Source: Streptomyces sp. NBC_00576
GTDB lineage: Bacteria > Actinomycetota > Actinomycetes > Streptomycetales > Streptomycetaceae
Length of the DNA stretch: 64,000 nucleotides
Assembly: GCF_036345175.1 (NCBI RefSeq)
Contig: NZ_CP107780.1
Coordinates: forward strand, 186,001 to 250,000
Direction: 5' to 3'
Made by a program: the position numbers and the translations under genes
The notes under the pieces: generated by a model
The model's input: only the letters and a program-made list of their open reading frames with translations
What the model was told of the DNA's origin: nothing
Database searches by the model: none
Part shown: positions 8,530-16,821 of the stretch, piece by piece
Numbering within the stretch: position 1 is the stretch's first letter
How the letters are laid out: each line of letters starts with the position of its first letter

Positions 8530-8700
8530 ATGGCGGTGAAGAGCGAAATCTCGGTCTCGGGACCACCGTCCAGGACGGCAGATGAACCCCTCTTCCTCCT
8601 CCCTCCCTCCTCGGCTCGTTTCCGGCACCTGCTGCGCGCGGAGCTCGGTGTCGAACCGTCCGTGCGGTTCGCGCGGATGACTCTCCAGACACAGCAGTGA
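8530..8700 (+). CDS. Possible small ORF, 56 residues
   Basis: An open frame from ATG 8530 (or GTG 8527) to TGA 8700 reads as a short protein with a hydrophobic proline/serine stretch and a basic helix (SARFRHLLRAELGVEPSVRF). No clear ribosome site or recognised family is seen. It ends 81 bases before the ferritin-like gene. It may be a leader peptide, a gene remnant or chance. Confidence 0.25.
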   Translation: MAVKSEISVSGPPSRTADEPLFLLPPSSARFRHLLRAELGVEPSVRFARMTLQTQQ

Positions 8701-8781
8701 CGGGACAAAGCGATGACGGGAGGGCGCGATGACGGCGGGGGGCGGACCGCTTCCAGGGACCCGACCGAAAGGAGACCGGTG

Positions 8782-9849
8782 GTGAACACGCTTCCGTATG
8801 CCCGGAGCGAGAACCGGATCGTCGAACTGATGGAGCAGCCCGCGGAGCGGCGTGACGCCGACTGGATGCGGGACGCGGCGCAGCAGGCGATCCTGCTGGA
8901 ACTCGCCACGCTCCCCCCGTATCTGTGCGGCATGTGGTCGATCGACACGTCGACCGGCGACGGCTCCGTCCTCCGCACGCTGCGCGAGATCGTCTTCGAC
9001 GAGATGTCGCACTTCGGTCTGGCGTGCAACCTGCTCAACACGCTCGGCGGGACTCCCGTGCTCGACGACGCGTCGGTGGTGCCGACGTACCCGGGGCCTC
9101 TGCCGGGAGGCGTGCGGCCCGAACTCACGGTCTTCCTCAGCGGGCTGACGACGGACGCGGCAGAGATGTTCTCCCTCGTCGAGCAGCCGGACCAGCCGCT
9201 CGCGAGGGACGCGGCGCCGCACCCCTCGATCGGGGCCTTCTACACCGCGCTCCTGGAGGCGTTCCGTGCGCACCCGGAGCGGATCACCGGTGCCCGGCAG
9301 CTGACCCTGCACTTCGGTCACGGCGCGGGGAACCCCGTCGTGCCCCTCGCCACGCTCGCCGCCGTCGAGAAGGCGATCGGCGTGATCAAGGAACAGGGCG
9401 AGGGCACGTCCGCGTCGCCCGAGAACCCGCACCCTGGGGCGGCGGGAGAACTCGCCCACTACTACGCCTTCCGGGAGATCTTCCACAAGCGCAGGCTCAG
9501 GAAGAACCCCGGCACCGGGGAGTTCGAGTTCACGGGAGCGGAGATCCCGATGCCGGACACCCTGCCGATGGGGATCGTTCCCGCTGGGGGCTGGCCCCGG
9601 ACGGGACCTTCCGCACCGGACGCCGGGACGACACAGCTCCTCGACGAGTTCAACCAGGCGTACAGCAAACTGCTGCGGCTGCTGCAGGAGGCGTGGCGGC
9701 GGGACGACGCGGGCGAGGCGGAGGGGCTACTGTTCGAGGCGATCGCACAGATGTCCGCCCTGCAGGATCCAGCACAACAGCTGATGGCGCGCCCGCTCCC
9801 CAGCAGCGGCAAGAACTACGGGCCGGAGTTCCTCTACGTGGCTCCCTGA
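8782..9849 (+). CDS. Ferritin-like (VioB/iminophenyl-pyruvate dimer synthase domain) protein
   Basis: A 355-residue protein. GTG at 8782 is chosen because AAAGGAG at 8768-8774 lies seven bases upstream; GTG 8779 is the alternative. The N-terminal half carries helices ELATLPPYLCGMWSI and IVFDEMSHFGLACNLLNTLGG, with an E-x2-H-type metal pair. This is the layout of the ferritin-like domain found at the C-terminus of VioB and in stand-alone iminophenyl-pyruvate dimer synthase relatives. No indolocarbazole or violacein partner genes are nearby, so the substrate is unknown. It converges with, and overlaps by 16 bases, the coiled-coil gene on the other strand. Confidence 0.72.
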   Translation: MNTLPYARSENRIVELMEQPAERRDADWMRDAAQQAILLELATLPPYLCGMWSIDTSTGDGSVLRTLREIVFDEMSHFGLACNLLNTLGGTPVLDDASVVPTYPGPLPGGVRPELTVFLSGLTTDAAEMFSLVEQPDQPLARDAAPHPSIGAFYTALLEAFRAHPERITGARQLTLHFGHGAGNPVVPLATLAAVEKAIGVIKEQGEGTSASPENPHPGAAGELAHYYAFREIFHKRRLRKNPGTGEFEFTGAEIPMPDTLPMGIVPAGGWPRTGPSAPDAGTTQLLDEFNQAYSKLLRLLQEAWRRDDAGEAEGLLFEAIAQMSALQDPAQQLMARPLPSSGKNYGPEFLYVAP

Positions 9850-10127
9850 CGGGTTCGCGCCTCCCATGCGCGCCCCTGCCGCGCGAGTGAAAAGAGCACC
9901 GGTTCGGCGAGCTTGCGGGCGTGTGCGGCGGCGGCCTTGGCCCGGCGCCGGGCGTCACGCACCGCCCGGTCCGTATCCCGTGTGCGGTCGTGGGCCTTCC
10001 GGGCGGCCTCCCGCGCCCGCTGCTGATCACGTTCGGCATCCTGAAGCTGCCGGGCGAGCTCACTGACGCGCTGCTCGGCCTGCTGCTGCTCTTCCTCCGC
10101 CCGGCGTTGCTCTTCGGCGCCGAACAT
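9834..10127 (-). CDS. Small coiled-coil protein
   Basis: A 97-residue highly charged protein starting at ATG 10127. Residues 4-75 are almost pure Glu/Gln/Arg/Ala heptads (EEQRRAEEEQQQAEQRVSEL onward), predicting one long coiled coil, followed by a basic C-terminus. No signal peptide or enzyme motif is seen. The 3' end overlaps the ferritin-like gene on the opposite strand by 16 bases. Function is unknown; it could also be the 3' part of a longer decayed gene, since the frame stays open upstream. Confidence 0.45.
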   Translation of the reverse strand: MFGAEEQRRAEEEQQQAEQRVSELARQLQDAERDQQRAREAARKAHDRTRDTDRAVRDARRRAKAAAAHARKLAEPVLFSLARQGRAWEARTRQGAT

Positions 10128-10582
10128 CACGCCGCCGACGGCGGAAGTGAATGCGGCAGGACTCGGGCACGGGAGAGCGGCAGGTGGCCCTCGCGGACTC
10201 GCCGACGATGCGAGGCTTTCACCGACAGGCAACGCCCGCCGGGCGACTGACGGCCAGAACCGATGCCACCGGTGGGTGCGTCGCGCCGACACCACCCACA
10301 GGTCGCCGTCATCCGGTCGGTCGAAGGCCCGGCGAAGGCGGCGTCAACGACTTCCGCTCCAGGCGGCATCAACTTCCGTTACGCGCAGCACTTCCGGGTA
10401 CGCACTCGGCGCACGGGCCGCGATCGCTCGTCAGCAGGAACCAGGCGATGTCCGAGCTCGCGAAGGCCGTGGCCACCACGATCGCGTCGAGCATCTTCCT
10501 GGCCACGACGGTGTTGTCGACCATCGGCCGCCCCAGGGCCCGGTGCGAGCAGGACACCCCGGTCCGGGCGGCGCCCACGCCT
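10128..10582. other. Intergenic stretch without a supported gene
   Basis: Frames are open on both strands, as is usual at this GC content. I see no ribosome site, known motif or clear repeat. A minus-strand frame around 10369-10530 (MVDNTVVARKMLDAIVVATA) is the only mildly protein-like piece. Confidence 0.4.
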
Positions 10583-11509
10583 TCAGTCGGCCACCGACCC
10601 TGCCCCTTCCTTGGCGATCCCTTCGCGCACGGCCGGGACGATCTCGGTGGCCCAGCGACCGAGGGTGGTCAGGTCCTCCACGAAACCACTGGGTTCGGCG
10701 AAATTGAAGCCGGCCGCGCCATGCTCCAGCACGGCCCCGGTCAGCTCCTCGATCCATTGCTCCACCGACCCGCCGACCCAGCGGTTGTCGTCGTCACGCG
10801 TCTTGCCCAGCGGGTGGTCGGTGATACGGCCGGGGATGTTGCAGATCGTGCGGATCTCGCCCGGATCACGGCCGACGGACGCAGCGGCCTCGTCGATGAT
10901 CGGCCGGCCCGTGCGATACGTCTCGCTGAGCCAGTCCGCGGTGAAGGGAGGCAGCCAGCCGTCAGCCACGCGGCCGGTCGCGGCCAGGGATTTCGCGCCG
11001 CCCGATCCGGTCCAGACGAGTGGCGCGGCAACGGGCGCCGGCTCGATCTGGTTCACCCGGTAGTGCTTGCCTTCGTACGTGACCGCCGGACCGCCCCCAG
11101 AGAGCTTCTTGATCAGGACGATCGCTTCCTCGAAGGCGTTGACGGCGTCGCCGGGCGAAAGCCGCGGGACGCCCATGTCGGAGATGCGGTCCCAGTGGAA
11201 GCCCGCACCCAGGCCGAGTACCACGCGGCCACCGGAGAGTTCCGACAACGACGTCAGTGTGCGCGCCGGCATGGGTGCGGGCCGGGTCGGCAGATTGGTG
11301 ACGTCGGCGAAGCCGGTGATCCGTTGCGTCGCACCCAGCGTGAACCCGAGAGTCGCGTAGGTGTCCAGGAATTCTCCGACGTACGGATGGTCGAACATCG
11401 AGACGAGTTCGAGTCCGTCACGGTCGGCCTGCCGGACCGCCCTCAGCAGATCTGGCACCTTGCCGAACCCGTTGTTCGCACAGAAACCGAAGAAGGTCTT
11501 CTCGTTCAC
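10583..11509 (-). CDS. LLM-class flavin-dependent oxidoreductase
   Basis: A 308-residue luciferase-like monooxygenase family protein. GTG at 11509 is preferred because AGGGG lies eight bases upstream; GTG 11515 is possible. Family features are the LTSLSELSGGRVVLGLGAGFHWD block and the barrel segments APLVWTGSGG and ADGWLPP typical of F420- or FMN-dependent members. The product would oxidise or reduce a small organic substrate with reduced flavin or F420. It lies directly downstream of a marR gene on the same strand. The 55-base gap holds two near-identical palindromes, so the MarR protein probably represses it. Confidence 0.82.
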   Translation of the reverse strand: MNEKTFFGFCANNGFGKVPDLLRAVRQADRDGLELVSMFDHPYVGEFLDTYATLGFTLGATQRITGFADVTNLPTRPAPMPARTLTSLSELSGGRVVLGLGAGFHWDRISDMGVPRLSPGDAVNAFEEAIVLIKKLSGGGPAVTYEGKHYRVNQIEPAPVAAPLVWTGSGGAKSLAATGRVADGWLPPFTADWLSETYRTGRPIIDEAAASVGRDPGEIRTICNIPGRITDHPLGKTRDDDNRWVGGSVEQWIEELTGAVLEHGAAGFNFAEPSGFVEDLTTLGRWATEIVPAVREGIAKEGAGSVAD

Positions 11510-11527
11510 GAGCACACCCCTGGTCGC

Positions 11528-11565
11528 AGTTCGCAGTACGAACAATATAAGTTCGCACTACGAAC
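11528..11565 (-). promoter_or_regulatory. Two MarR-type operators over the LLM oxidoreductase promoter
   Basis: GTTCGCAGTACGAAC (11529-11543) and GTTCGCACTACGAAC (11551-11565) are the same 15-bp inverted repeat, with centres 22 bp apart. Between them, on the minus strand, lies an AT-rich TATATTGT that could be the -10 box. The second copy overlaps the marR stop codon. A third copy precedes marR itself. Confidence 0.75.
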
Positions 11566-12029
11566 TACAAGCTCTTCTCGGTCAGCTCCATGAACACCAC
11601 CGGAACCTCGTTGTGCCGCACGAGCCGGCCGAGCAGGTCGGCGAGCACGTCCCGATCGGCAGCGTCGAGACCATCCGGGAGCCGGTCGATCCGACGACAG
11701 GTGTCCATATAGAACTCATCCGCCGCCTTGCGGCCTTCCGGCGTGAACATGACCCGGACCGCCCGCGTATCCTGCGGGTCCGGCTCCCGCCGGACCAGGC
11801 CGTTGCGCTCGGTCCGGTCCACCAGCCCGGTCAGGCTCGACTTGGCCAGGCCCAGCACTGAGCCCAGTTCCCCCATGAAGTACGGCCGCGCCATCAGCGC
11901 GCACAGCAACTGCCCCTGCTGTGGGGTGAGACCGTGTTCTCGCGCCGACTCGGCATACACGGCGTTCACCAGGAACGAGATCCGGACAAGCCCGGACGCA
12001 ATCCCCATCCGCCCCTTGTCATTGTCCAT
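11565..12029 (-). CDS. MarR-family transcriptional regulator
   Basis: A 154-residue winged-helix regulator. The recognition region reads LGSVLGLAKSSLTGLVDRTERNGLVRREPDPQDTRAVRVMFT, the usual MarR helix-turn-helix plus wing. MarR dimers bind palindromes and release them when a phenolic or electrophilic ligand binds. Here a strong palindrome sits upstream of its own start and two copies sit before the downstream LLM oxidoreductase gene, suggesting autoregulation and control of that enzyme. The start ATG at 12029 agrees with the family N-terminus. Confidence 0.88.
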   Translation of the reverse strand: MDNDKGRMGIASGLVRISFLVNAVYAESAREHGLTPQQGQLLCALMARPYFMGELGSVLGLAKSSLTGLVDRTERNGLVRREPDPQDTRAVRVMFTPEGRKAADEFYMDTCRRIDRLPDGLDAADRDVLADLLGRLVRHNEVPVVFMELTEKSL

Positions 12030-12057
12030 TGGTCAAGAATAACAGCCCAAGCATTTT

Positions 12058-12076
12058 CAGTTCGCAGGACGAACTG
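12058..12076 (-). promoter_or_regulatory. MarR operator upstream of marR
   Basis: CAGTTCGCAGGACGAACTG has perfect 7-bp arms around a 5-bp centre. It shares the AGTTCG-N5-CGAACT core with the two palindromes upstream of the LLM gene. It lies 29-47 bases before the marR start codon, a position suited to autorepression. Confidence 0.7.
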
Positions 12077-12162
12077 CCCGCAGCGTCACGCGCACACAGC
12101 GCTGCCCATGATGTCCGCGATCACTCCCCCAGCCTGACCAATCGTCGGCAAGGACTGACGTC

Positions 12163-12849
12163 CTAGCCGGCGGAGGTCTCGGCGAACTGGTTGGTGTCGA
12201 AGAGCTGGTTGATGTGGCCGCCGAGTTCGGACCAGTGCTGTCCGGAGAGTTCGGCGGCGGCGCGGGCGTCGCCGCCGGCGCAGACGGTGACGAGCTGGTC
12301 GTGGTGCTCGATGGTGTTGCGACCGCCGAGCAGCGTGGAGAACTTGCGGTAGAGGATGCGGTGGATCTGCGGGTGGAGCTGCTCGACGATCCGGCTGAGC
12401 ACGGGGTTGTCCGCGGCCGCGATGGGGACGGCGTGGAAACGGTCATCGGCGGCGAGCGCGGCGGAGGTGTCGTTGGCGGCGACGGCCCGTTCGAAGTCGC
12501 GGTTGGCCTCGCGCATGCGCTCCAGGTCCTGCCCGGTCATGACCGGCACGGCTGTCTCGATGGCGAGTTGGTCGAGGGAGCGCAGGACGGCGAGGGTCTT
12601 TTCGACGTCGCGGCGGTTGAGGGTGGTGATCCGGGTGTAGACGCCGGGCTTGGCCTCGACCAGTCCGATGTCGGCGAGCCGGGCGAGCGCCTCACGCACC
12701 GGGGTGCGGCTGAGGCCGAGGCGCTCGGCGAGGTCACCGTCCTTGACCTTCTCACCGGGGACCAGTTCCCCGTGCACGATGGAGTCGCGCAGTCGGTGGA
12801 ACACCTCGTCACTGAGGAGGCGGCGGGAGACAGGGTGGTCGAGTGACAT
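12163..12849 (-). CDS. GntR-family regulator with FCD ligand domain
   Basis: A 228-residue FadR-subgroup regulator. The N-terminal winged helix contains LAERLGLSRTPVREALARLADIGLVEAKPG. The C-terminal all-helical FCD domain includes the metal-site type residues in DRFHAVPIAAADNPVL and IEHHDQLV. It is the first of three minus-strand genes by position, but racemase and transporter genes lie upstream of it, so it may be transcribed separately. Members of this group sense organic or amino acids. Its neighbours suggest aspartate or a C4-dicarboxylate as effector (inference). Confidence 0.85.
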   Translation of the reverse strand: MSLDHPVSRRLLSDEVFHRLRDSIVHGELVPGEKVKDGDLAERLGLSRTPVREALARLADIGLVEAKPGVYTRITTLNRRDVEKTLAVLRSLDQLAIETAVPVMTGQDLERMREANRDFERAVAANDTSAALAADDRFHAVPIAAADNPVLSRIVEQLHPQIHRILYRKFSTLLGGRNTIEHHDQLVTVCAGGDARAAAELSGQHWSELGGHINQLFDTNQFAETSAG

Positions 12850-12866
12850 ATTGCGTACAGTACATC
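12847..12866 (-). promoter_or_regulatory. Candidate GntR site at the gntR start
   Basis: On the minus strand the gntR start codon is fused to TGTACTGTACGCAATATG. The ACGCAATAT core is identical to that in the palindrome before the dctA-like gene (14952-14967), which suggests a shared operator for the regulator. The overlap with the start codon implies a leaderless or very short leader transcript. Confidence 0.4.
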
Positions 12867-12879
12867 GCCTTTGCTTGCC

Positions 12880-13605
12880 CTATCCGGCTCCGCCTGTGGT
12901 CGTGGCCCGGCGGACCAGGGCGCGAGCCAGCACGAGCGCCGGGTCGACGAGGGGGACGTCCACCGCGTCCGTCGGCAGGCCGAGCGGGATTTCCGTGCAG
13001 CCGGCGATGACCGCCTGCGCACCCTGCTCGGCCAAGCGGTGTGCGGCGCGGGCCAGTAGCGCGGTCGTCGAGTCGTCGCGGGCACCGGCCTTCACCGCTC
13101 GGACGGCGGTCATGACCTCGCGGTCCTGGCTGGAGGCGTCGGGGAGCACGAGGCGGATGCCGAGGCGGTCCAGCCACTCTTGGTACAGGCCTGCGCGGAT
13201 GGTGCCGGTGGTGGCGAGCAGTCCGGCGGTGTGGATACGAGGGGTCAACTCGCTGAGATGCCTGGCGACCTCGCCGATCATGTGGACGATGGGCAGGCCG
13301 ACACGGTCGGCGATGCGCGGCACGAAGGCATGTGCGGTGTTGCACGGGATGGCGATGACGGTGGCGCCGGCCTCGCGCAGAACACGGCTGCCGTCCAGGA
13401 GCCACGGGGTGGGGTCGGGTCCGCCGCCCAGCAGGGCCTCGGTGCGGTCGGGGATGGTGGGGTCGGACCAGATGACCGTACGGAGATGGTCCTGGTCGCT
13501 GGAGCCGGGGGTGATCGCGACGAGTTTGGCGTAGAAGTCGGCGGTGGCGGCCGGGCCCATGCCGCCGAGGATGCCGATGATCTCCGCCTTGGTGGAGGTG
13601 CTCAC
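12880..13605 (-). CDS. Aspartate/glutamate racemase family protein
   Basis: A 241-residue PLP-independent racemase. Three family motifs are seen: GGMGPAATADFYAKL at the N-terminus, IPCNTAHAF with the first catalytic cysteine, and AGCTEIPLG with the second. Such enzymes interconvert D- and L-aspartate or related amino acids. Translation probably starts at the GTGA overlap with the upstream transporter gene, giving coupled expression. Together with the transporter and aspA it forms a route from D-aspartate to fumarate. Confidence 0.85.
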   Translation of the reverse strand: MSTSTKAEIIGILGGMGPAATADFYAKLVAITPGSSDQDHLRTVIWSDPTIPDRTEALLGGGPDPTPWLLDGSRVLREAGATVIAIPCNTAHAFVPRIADRVGLPIVHMIGEVARHLSELTPRIHTAGLLATTGTIRAGLYQEWLDRLGIRLVLPDASSQDREVMTAVRAVKAGARDDSTTALLARAAHRLAEQGAQAVIAGCTEIPLGLPTDAVDVPLVDPALVLARALVRRATTTGGAG

Positions 13606-14936
13606 TGTGCGGGTTCCTTCTCCAGGACGGTGACCCCGCGCTCAGTCGGGGTTTCGCGGGCGGCGTGCTTGGCTGCGCGCCGGTTCTCGGAGCTGTCGAC
13701 GACTGCGGCCGCGAGGGAGTTGCCGATGACGTTCACGCCGGTGCGGGCCATGTCGACGATGAAGTCGACGCCGAGGAGCAGGGCGATGCCCTCGGCGGGC
13801 AGGCCGATGGAGTTGCCCGCGGCGATGAGGACGACGATGGAGGCGGAGGCCACCCCGGCCATACCCTTGGAGAGAATCACCAGCACGCCGACCATCAGGA
13901 GCAGGGCGGGCAGAGAGGTGTCAGCGCCGTAGGCGTTGGCGAGGAAGACCAGCGCGGCGGCCTGGTAGAGGACAGAGCCGTCGGTGTTGAAGGAGTACCC
14001 CAGGGGGACGACGAAGGAGGTCGTCGACCTGCTGACGCCGAATGCCTCCAGCTTGCCCATCAGCGGGGCCAGTACGGACTCCGAGCTGCGGGTGACGAAG
14101 GCGATTCCGGCCAACCCGCCGATGGACCTGAGCAGTTCGACGTACCGGATGCGGTAGATCGCGGCGATCAGCGGGAAGAGCGCGCCGATGACGATGGCCA
14201 GGCCCGCGTAGACCACGGCGATGAAGCCCAGCAGGCTGCGCAGGTTGCCGAAGCCGTAGTACGCGACGTCGTACGAGATGAAGCCGAGCACGCCGAGCGG
14301 CGCGACCCGGATGACGTAGCCGACGACCTTGAACATCACCGCGGCGACGGACTCAAGGACGGCGGCGAAGGGTTCGGACTTCTCCCCGATCGCGGCCATC
14401 GCCACGCCCACCAGCAGGGCGAAGACGATCGCGCCGAGCAGGTTGCCCTCGCCGAACGCGGCGAAGATGTTCTTCGGTACGGCGTGCAGGACCAGCTCGT
14501 GGAAGTCGATGCCCTGGCCCAGGCCTTCCAGGTCCGTGGCGTCGGCCCCGTGGACGGGGGCGCCCTTGCCGATGCCGGTGAGCTTGGCCAGCCCGACCGC
14601 GATCAGCAGGATGACGGTGGTGACGAGCTCGAAGTAGAGGATCGCCTTGCCGGCGATCCGGCCGACCTTCTTGACCGACTCCATGCGGGCGATGCCCAGC
14701 ACGATAAGCGGGAAGACCAGGGGCAGGACCACGACCTGCACCAGGTTCAGGAACACGTCGCCGAGGATCTTCATCTGCTCGCCCGCGGACGGGGCGAGGG
14801 ATCCGATGAGGGCGCCGAGGCCGACGGCGATGATCGACTGCACTCCGATCGGCGTCTTCCGGCATCGCCGCCAGAAGCCTGCGGGCCGGGTCGGTGGGGT
14901 GTCTGTGCTGGTGGGACGGGGACGAGCGGTGTCCAT
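13602..14936 (-). CDS. DctA/GltP-type dicarboxylate or acidic amino acid symporter
   Basis: A 444-residue membrane protein of the sodium/proton:dicarboxylate symporter family, with about eight hydrophobic segments and re-entrant loops. Diagnostic stretches are AFVTRSSESVLAPLM (serine-rich hairpin) and FVVPLGYSFNTDGSVLYQ, plus the C-terminal VDFIVDMARTGVNVIGNSLAA. The start at 14936 follows AGGAGG. The C-terminal tail is longer than in E. coli DctA. It likely imports aspartate, fumarate or related C4 acids. It is divergent from aspA, with a perfect palindrome in between. Confidence 0.88.
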   Translation of the reverse strand: MDTARPRPTSTDTPPTRPAGFWRRCRKTPIGVQSIIAVGLGALIGSLAPSAGEQMKILGDVFLNLVQVVVLPLVFPLIVLGIARMESVKKVGRIAGKAILYFELVTTVILLIAVGLAKLTGIGKGAPVHGADATDLEGLGQGIDFHELVLHAVPKNIFAAFGEGNLLGAIVFALLVGVAMAAIGEKSEPFAAVLESVAAVMFKVVGYVIRVAPLGVLGFISYDVAYYGFGNLRSLLGFIAVVYAGLAIVIGALFPLIAAIYRIRYVELLRSIGGLAGIAFVTRSSESVLAPLMGKLEAFGVSRSTTSFVVPLGYSFNTDGSVLYQAAALVFLANAYGADTSLPALLLMVGVLVILSKGMAGVASASIVVLIAAGNSIGLPAEGIALLLGVDFIVDMARTGVNVIGNSLAAAVVDSSENRRAAKHAARETPTERGVTVLEKEPAQ

Positions 14937-14951
14937 GAGACCTCCTGCCAT

Positions 14952-14967
14952 ACGCAATATATTGCGT
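14952..14967. promoter_or_regulatory. Perfect 16-bp palindrome between dctA-like gene and aspA
   Basis: ACGCAATATATTGCGT is a perfect palindrome 16-31 bases upstream of the transporter start and about 105 bases before aspA. Half of it (ACGCAATAT) recurs at the gntR start codon. It is the best candidate operator for the GntR regulator of this locus. Confidence 0.6.
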
Positions 14968-15071
14968 TCTGCATGTTGGTCGGCAACACTGAGGCCGGAA
15001 GCGGTGGCCTGTCAAGGGGTCCCGTGTCGGCATCCCGGCTCAGGGCCGGCGGCAGCGACGAGGAGCATCAG

Positions 15072-16508
15072 ATGGGGCAGCAGATGACGGAGGCCACACG
15101 CATCGAGCACGACCTGGTGGGAGACAAGGAGGTCCCGGCCGACGCCTACTACGGCGTGCACACCGTGCGGGCCGTAGAGAACTTCGCAATCACCGGCTCG
15201 ACCATTGCCCAGTTCCCCGACCTGATCGCCGCCCTGGCCGCGGTCAAGCAGGCGGCCGCTCAGGCCAACCGCGACCTCGGCCTCCTGCCTCCGGACATCG
15301 CCGAAGCGGTCATCGGCGCGTGCGAGGAGATCCGCGCCGGACGGCTCAGCGAGCAGTTCGTCGTCGACCCCGTCCAGGGCGGGGCCGGCACCTCGACCAA
15401 CATGAACGCCAACGAGGTCATCGCCAACCGGGCGTTGGAGATCCTCGGCCACCCCCGCGGCTTCTACGACGTGATTCATCCCCTCGACCACGTCAACCTC
15501 GGCCAGAGCACCAACGACGTCTACCCCACCGCCGTACGCCTGGCCCTGGTCATCTCACTGCGTCAACTCAGCGAATCCTTGCGGGTGTTGGCAGCGGCCT
15601 TCGCCGAGAAGGCGGCGGAGTTCGGTGACGTGCTGAAGATGGGCCGCACCCAGCTACAGGACGCCGTCCCCATGACGCTGGGTCAGGAGTTCACGACGTA
15701 CGCCGTCATGATCGAGGAGGACCGCCAGCGCCTCACCGAGGCCGCCGCACTGCTGCTGGAGTCCAACCTCGGCGGCACAGCCATCGGCACCGGCATCAAC
15801 GGCCACCCCCGCTACGCCGAGCTCGCCTGCGCATACCTTGCCGAGATCAGCGGCGAACCCGTCCGGCCCGCGGGCGACTTCATCGAGGCCACCCAGGACT
15901 GCGGCGCCTTCGTCCAGCTTTCCGGCGTCCTCAAGCGCGTCGCGGTGAAACTCTCCAAGACCTGCAACGATCTGCGCCTGACCTCGTCCGGCCCCACCGC
16001 CGGACTCGGCGAGATCAACCTGCCACCGGTGCAAGCGGGTTCGTCGATCATGCCCGGCAAGGTCAATCCCGTGATCCCCGAGGTCGTCAACCAGGTCGCC
16101 TTCGAGGTCATCGGCAACGACCTGACCGTCACCATGGCCGCCGAAGCCGGACAGCTCCAGCTCAACGCCTTCGAACCCGTCATCGCCTACAGCCTGCTGC
16201 GCTCCCTGACCCACCTGCGCGCCGCCTGCGACACCCTTGCCACCCGCTGCGTCCCCGGCATTACCGCCAATCACCAACACCTCCACGACACGGTCCACCG
16301 CTCCATCGGCCTCGTCACCGCGCTCGCCCCGCACATCGGCTACGCCGCCAGCACCACGCTGGCCCGCCAGGCCCTCGCCACCGGCCGCACCATCAAGGAC
16401 CTCGCCACCGAAGCCGGCCTGCTCACCACCGCCCAACTGGACATGATCCTGCAGCCCGCGAACCTCACCCGGCCGTTCGGGCGACTCTCGCCGGCCGCCG
16501 CTCCGTGA
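15072..16508 (+). CDS. aspA: Aspartate ammonia-lyase
   Basis: A 478-residue fumarase/aspartase superfamily enzyme that deaminates L-aspartate to fumarate and ammonia. The superfamily signature GSSIMPGKVNP is present. The N-terminus (TRIEHDLVGDKEVPADAYYGVHTVRAVENF) and the segments GGAGTSTNMNANEVIANRALEI and GLGEINLPPVQAGSS favour aspartase over fumarase. ATG at 15072 follows AGGAG with a six-base spacer; ATG 15084 is an alternative. It is divergent from the transporter-racemase genes, making a compact aspartate-utilisation locus. Confidence 0.9.
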   Translation: MGQQMTEATRIEHDLVGDKEVPADAYYGVHTVRAVENFAITGSTIAQFPDLIAALAAVKQAAAQANRDLGLLPPDIAEAVIGACEEIRAGRLSEQFVVDPVQGGAGTSTNMNANEVIANRALEILGHPRGFYDVIHPLDHVNLGQSTNDVYPTAVRLALVISLRQLSESLRVLAAAFAEKAAEFGDVLKMGRTQLQDAVPMTLGQEFTTYAVMIEEDRQRLTEAAALLLESNLGGTAIGTGINGHPRYAELACAYLAEISGEPVRPAGDFIEATQDCGAFVQLSGVLKRVAVKLSKTCNDLRLTSSGPTAGLGEINLPPVQAGSSIMPGKVNPVIPEVVNQVAFEVIGNDLTVTMAAEAGQLQLNAFEPVIAYSLLRSLTHLRAACDTLATRCVPGITANHQHLHDTVHRSIGLVTALAPHIGYAASTTLARQALATGRTIKDLATEAGLLTTAQLDMILQPANLTRPFGRLSPAAAP

Positions 16509-16599
16509 ACGTCAGCCTGTCGAGCACCGGGACATGCCCCGGTCCGCCCCCGGACCTCCGCCAGCGGTACCTCAGGCAGCCACTGCCGGGCCCTCGGCG

Positions 16600-16665
16600 C
16601 TGTTGCAGACCGGCAGCCGCTGCCAGCAGGTCACGCCCGAGCCAAAGCCCAGTTCCGCGAGCAGC
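16600..16665 (-). pseudogene. IS5-family transposase fragment
   Basis: The minus strand reads AELGFGSGVTCWQRLPVCN. This matches in kind the ELGFGSGPTCWRRLAEWQ motif of the two complete IS5-family transposases at 21082 and 26484. Only about 20 residues survive, with no flanking ends. The rest of 16509-16865 shows nothing I can support. Confidence 0.5.
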
Positions 16666-16821
16666 CTCTCCTGGGGATGCGGCGTAGGGCATCCGGTGCT
16701 TCGCGAGCAGCGGCGAGGATCCGCGCCCCGGTTGGCTTCGGTGCCGCTCGGCGCAGTTGACTGCGGCATCGTCGCGGTGGCGAGCGCCAGGACTAACACG
16801 ACGACAGGCAATCGGATGACC

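Noticed and set aside
8782..10127. A possible violacein- or indolocarbazole-type gene cluster
   Set aside because: Only the ferritin-like domain protein is present; no oxidase, chromopyrrolate synthase or tailoring gene is near.
13665..15071. A long plus-strand frame running into aspA from the transporter region
   Set aside because: It is the antisense of the DctA-type gene; only the part from ATG 15072, with its own AGGAG, is the aspartase.
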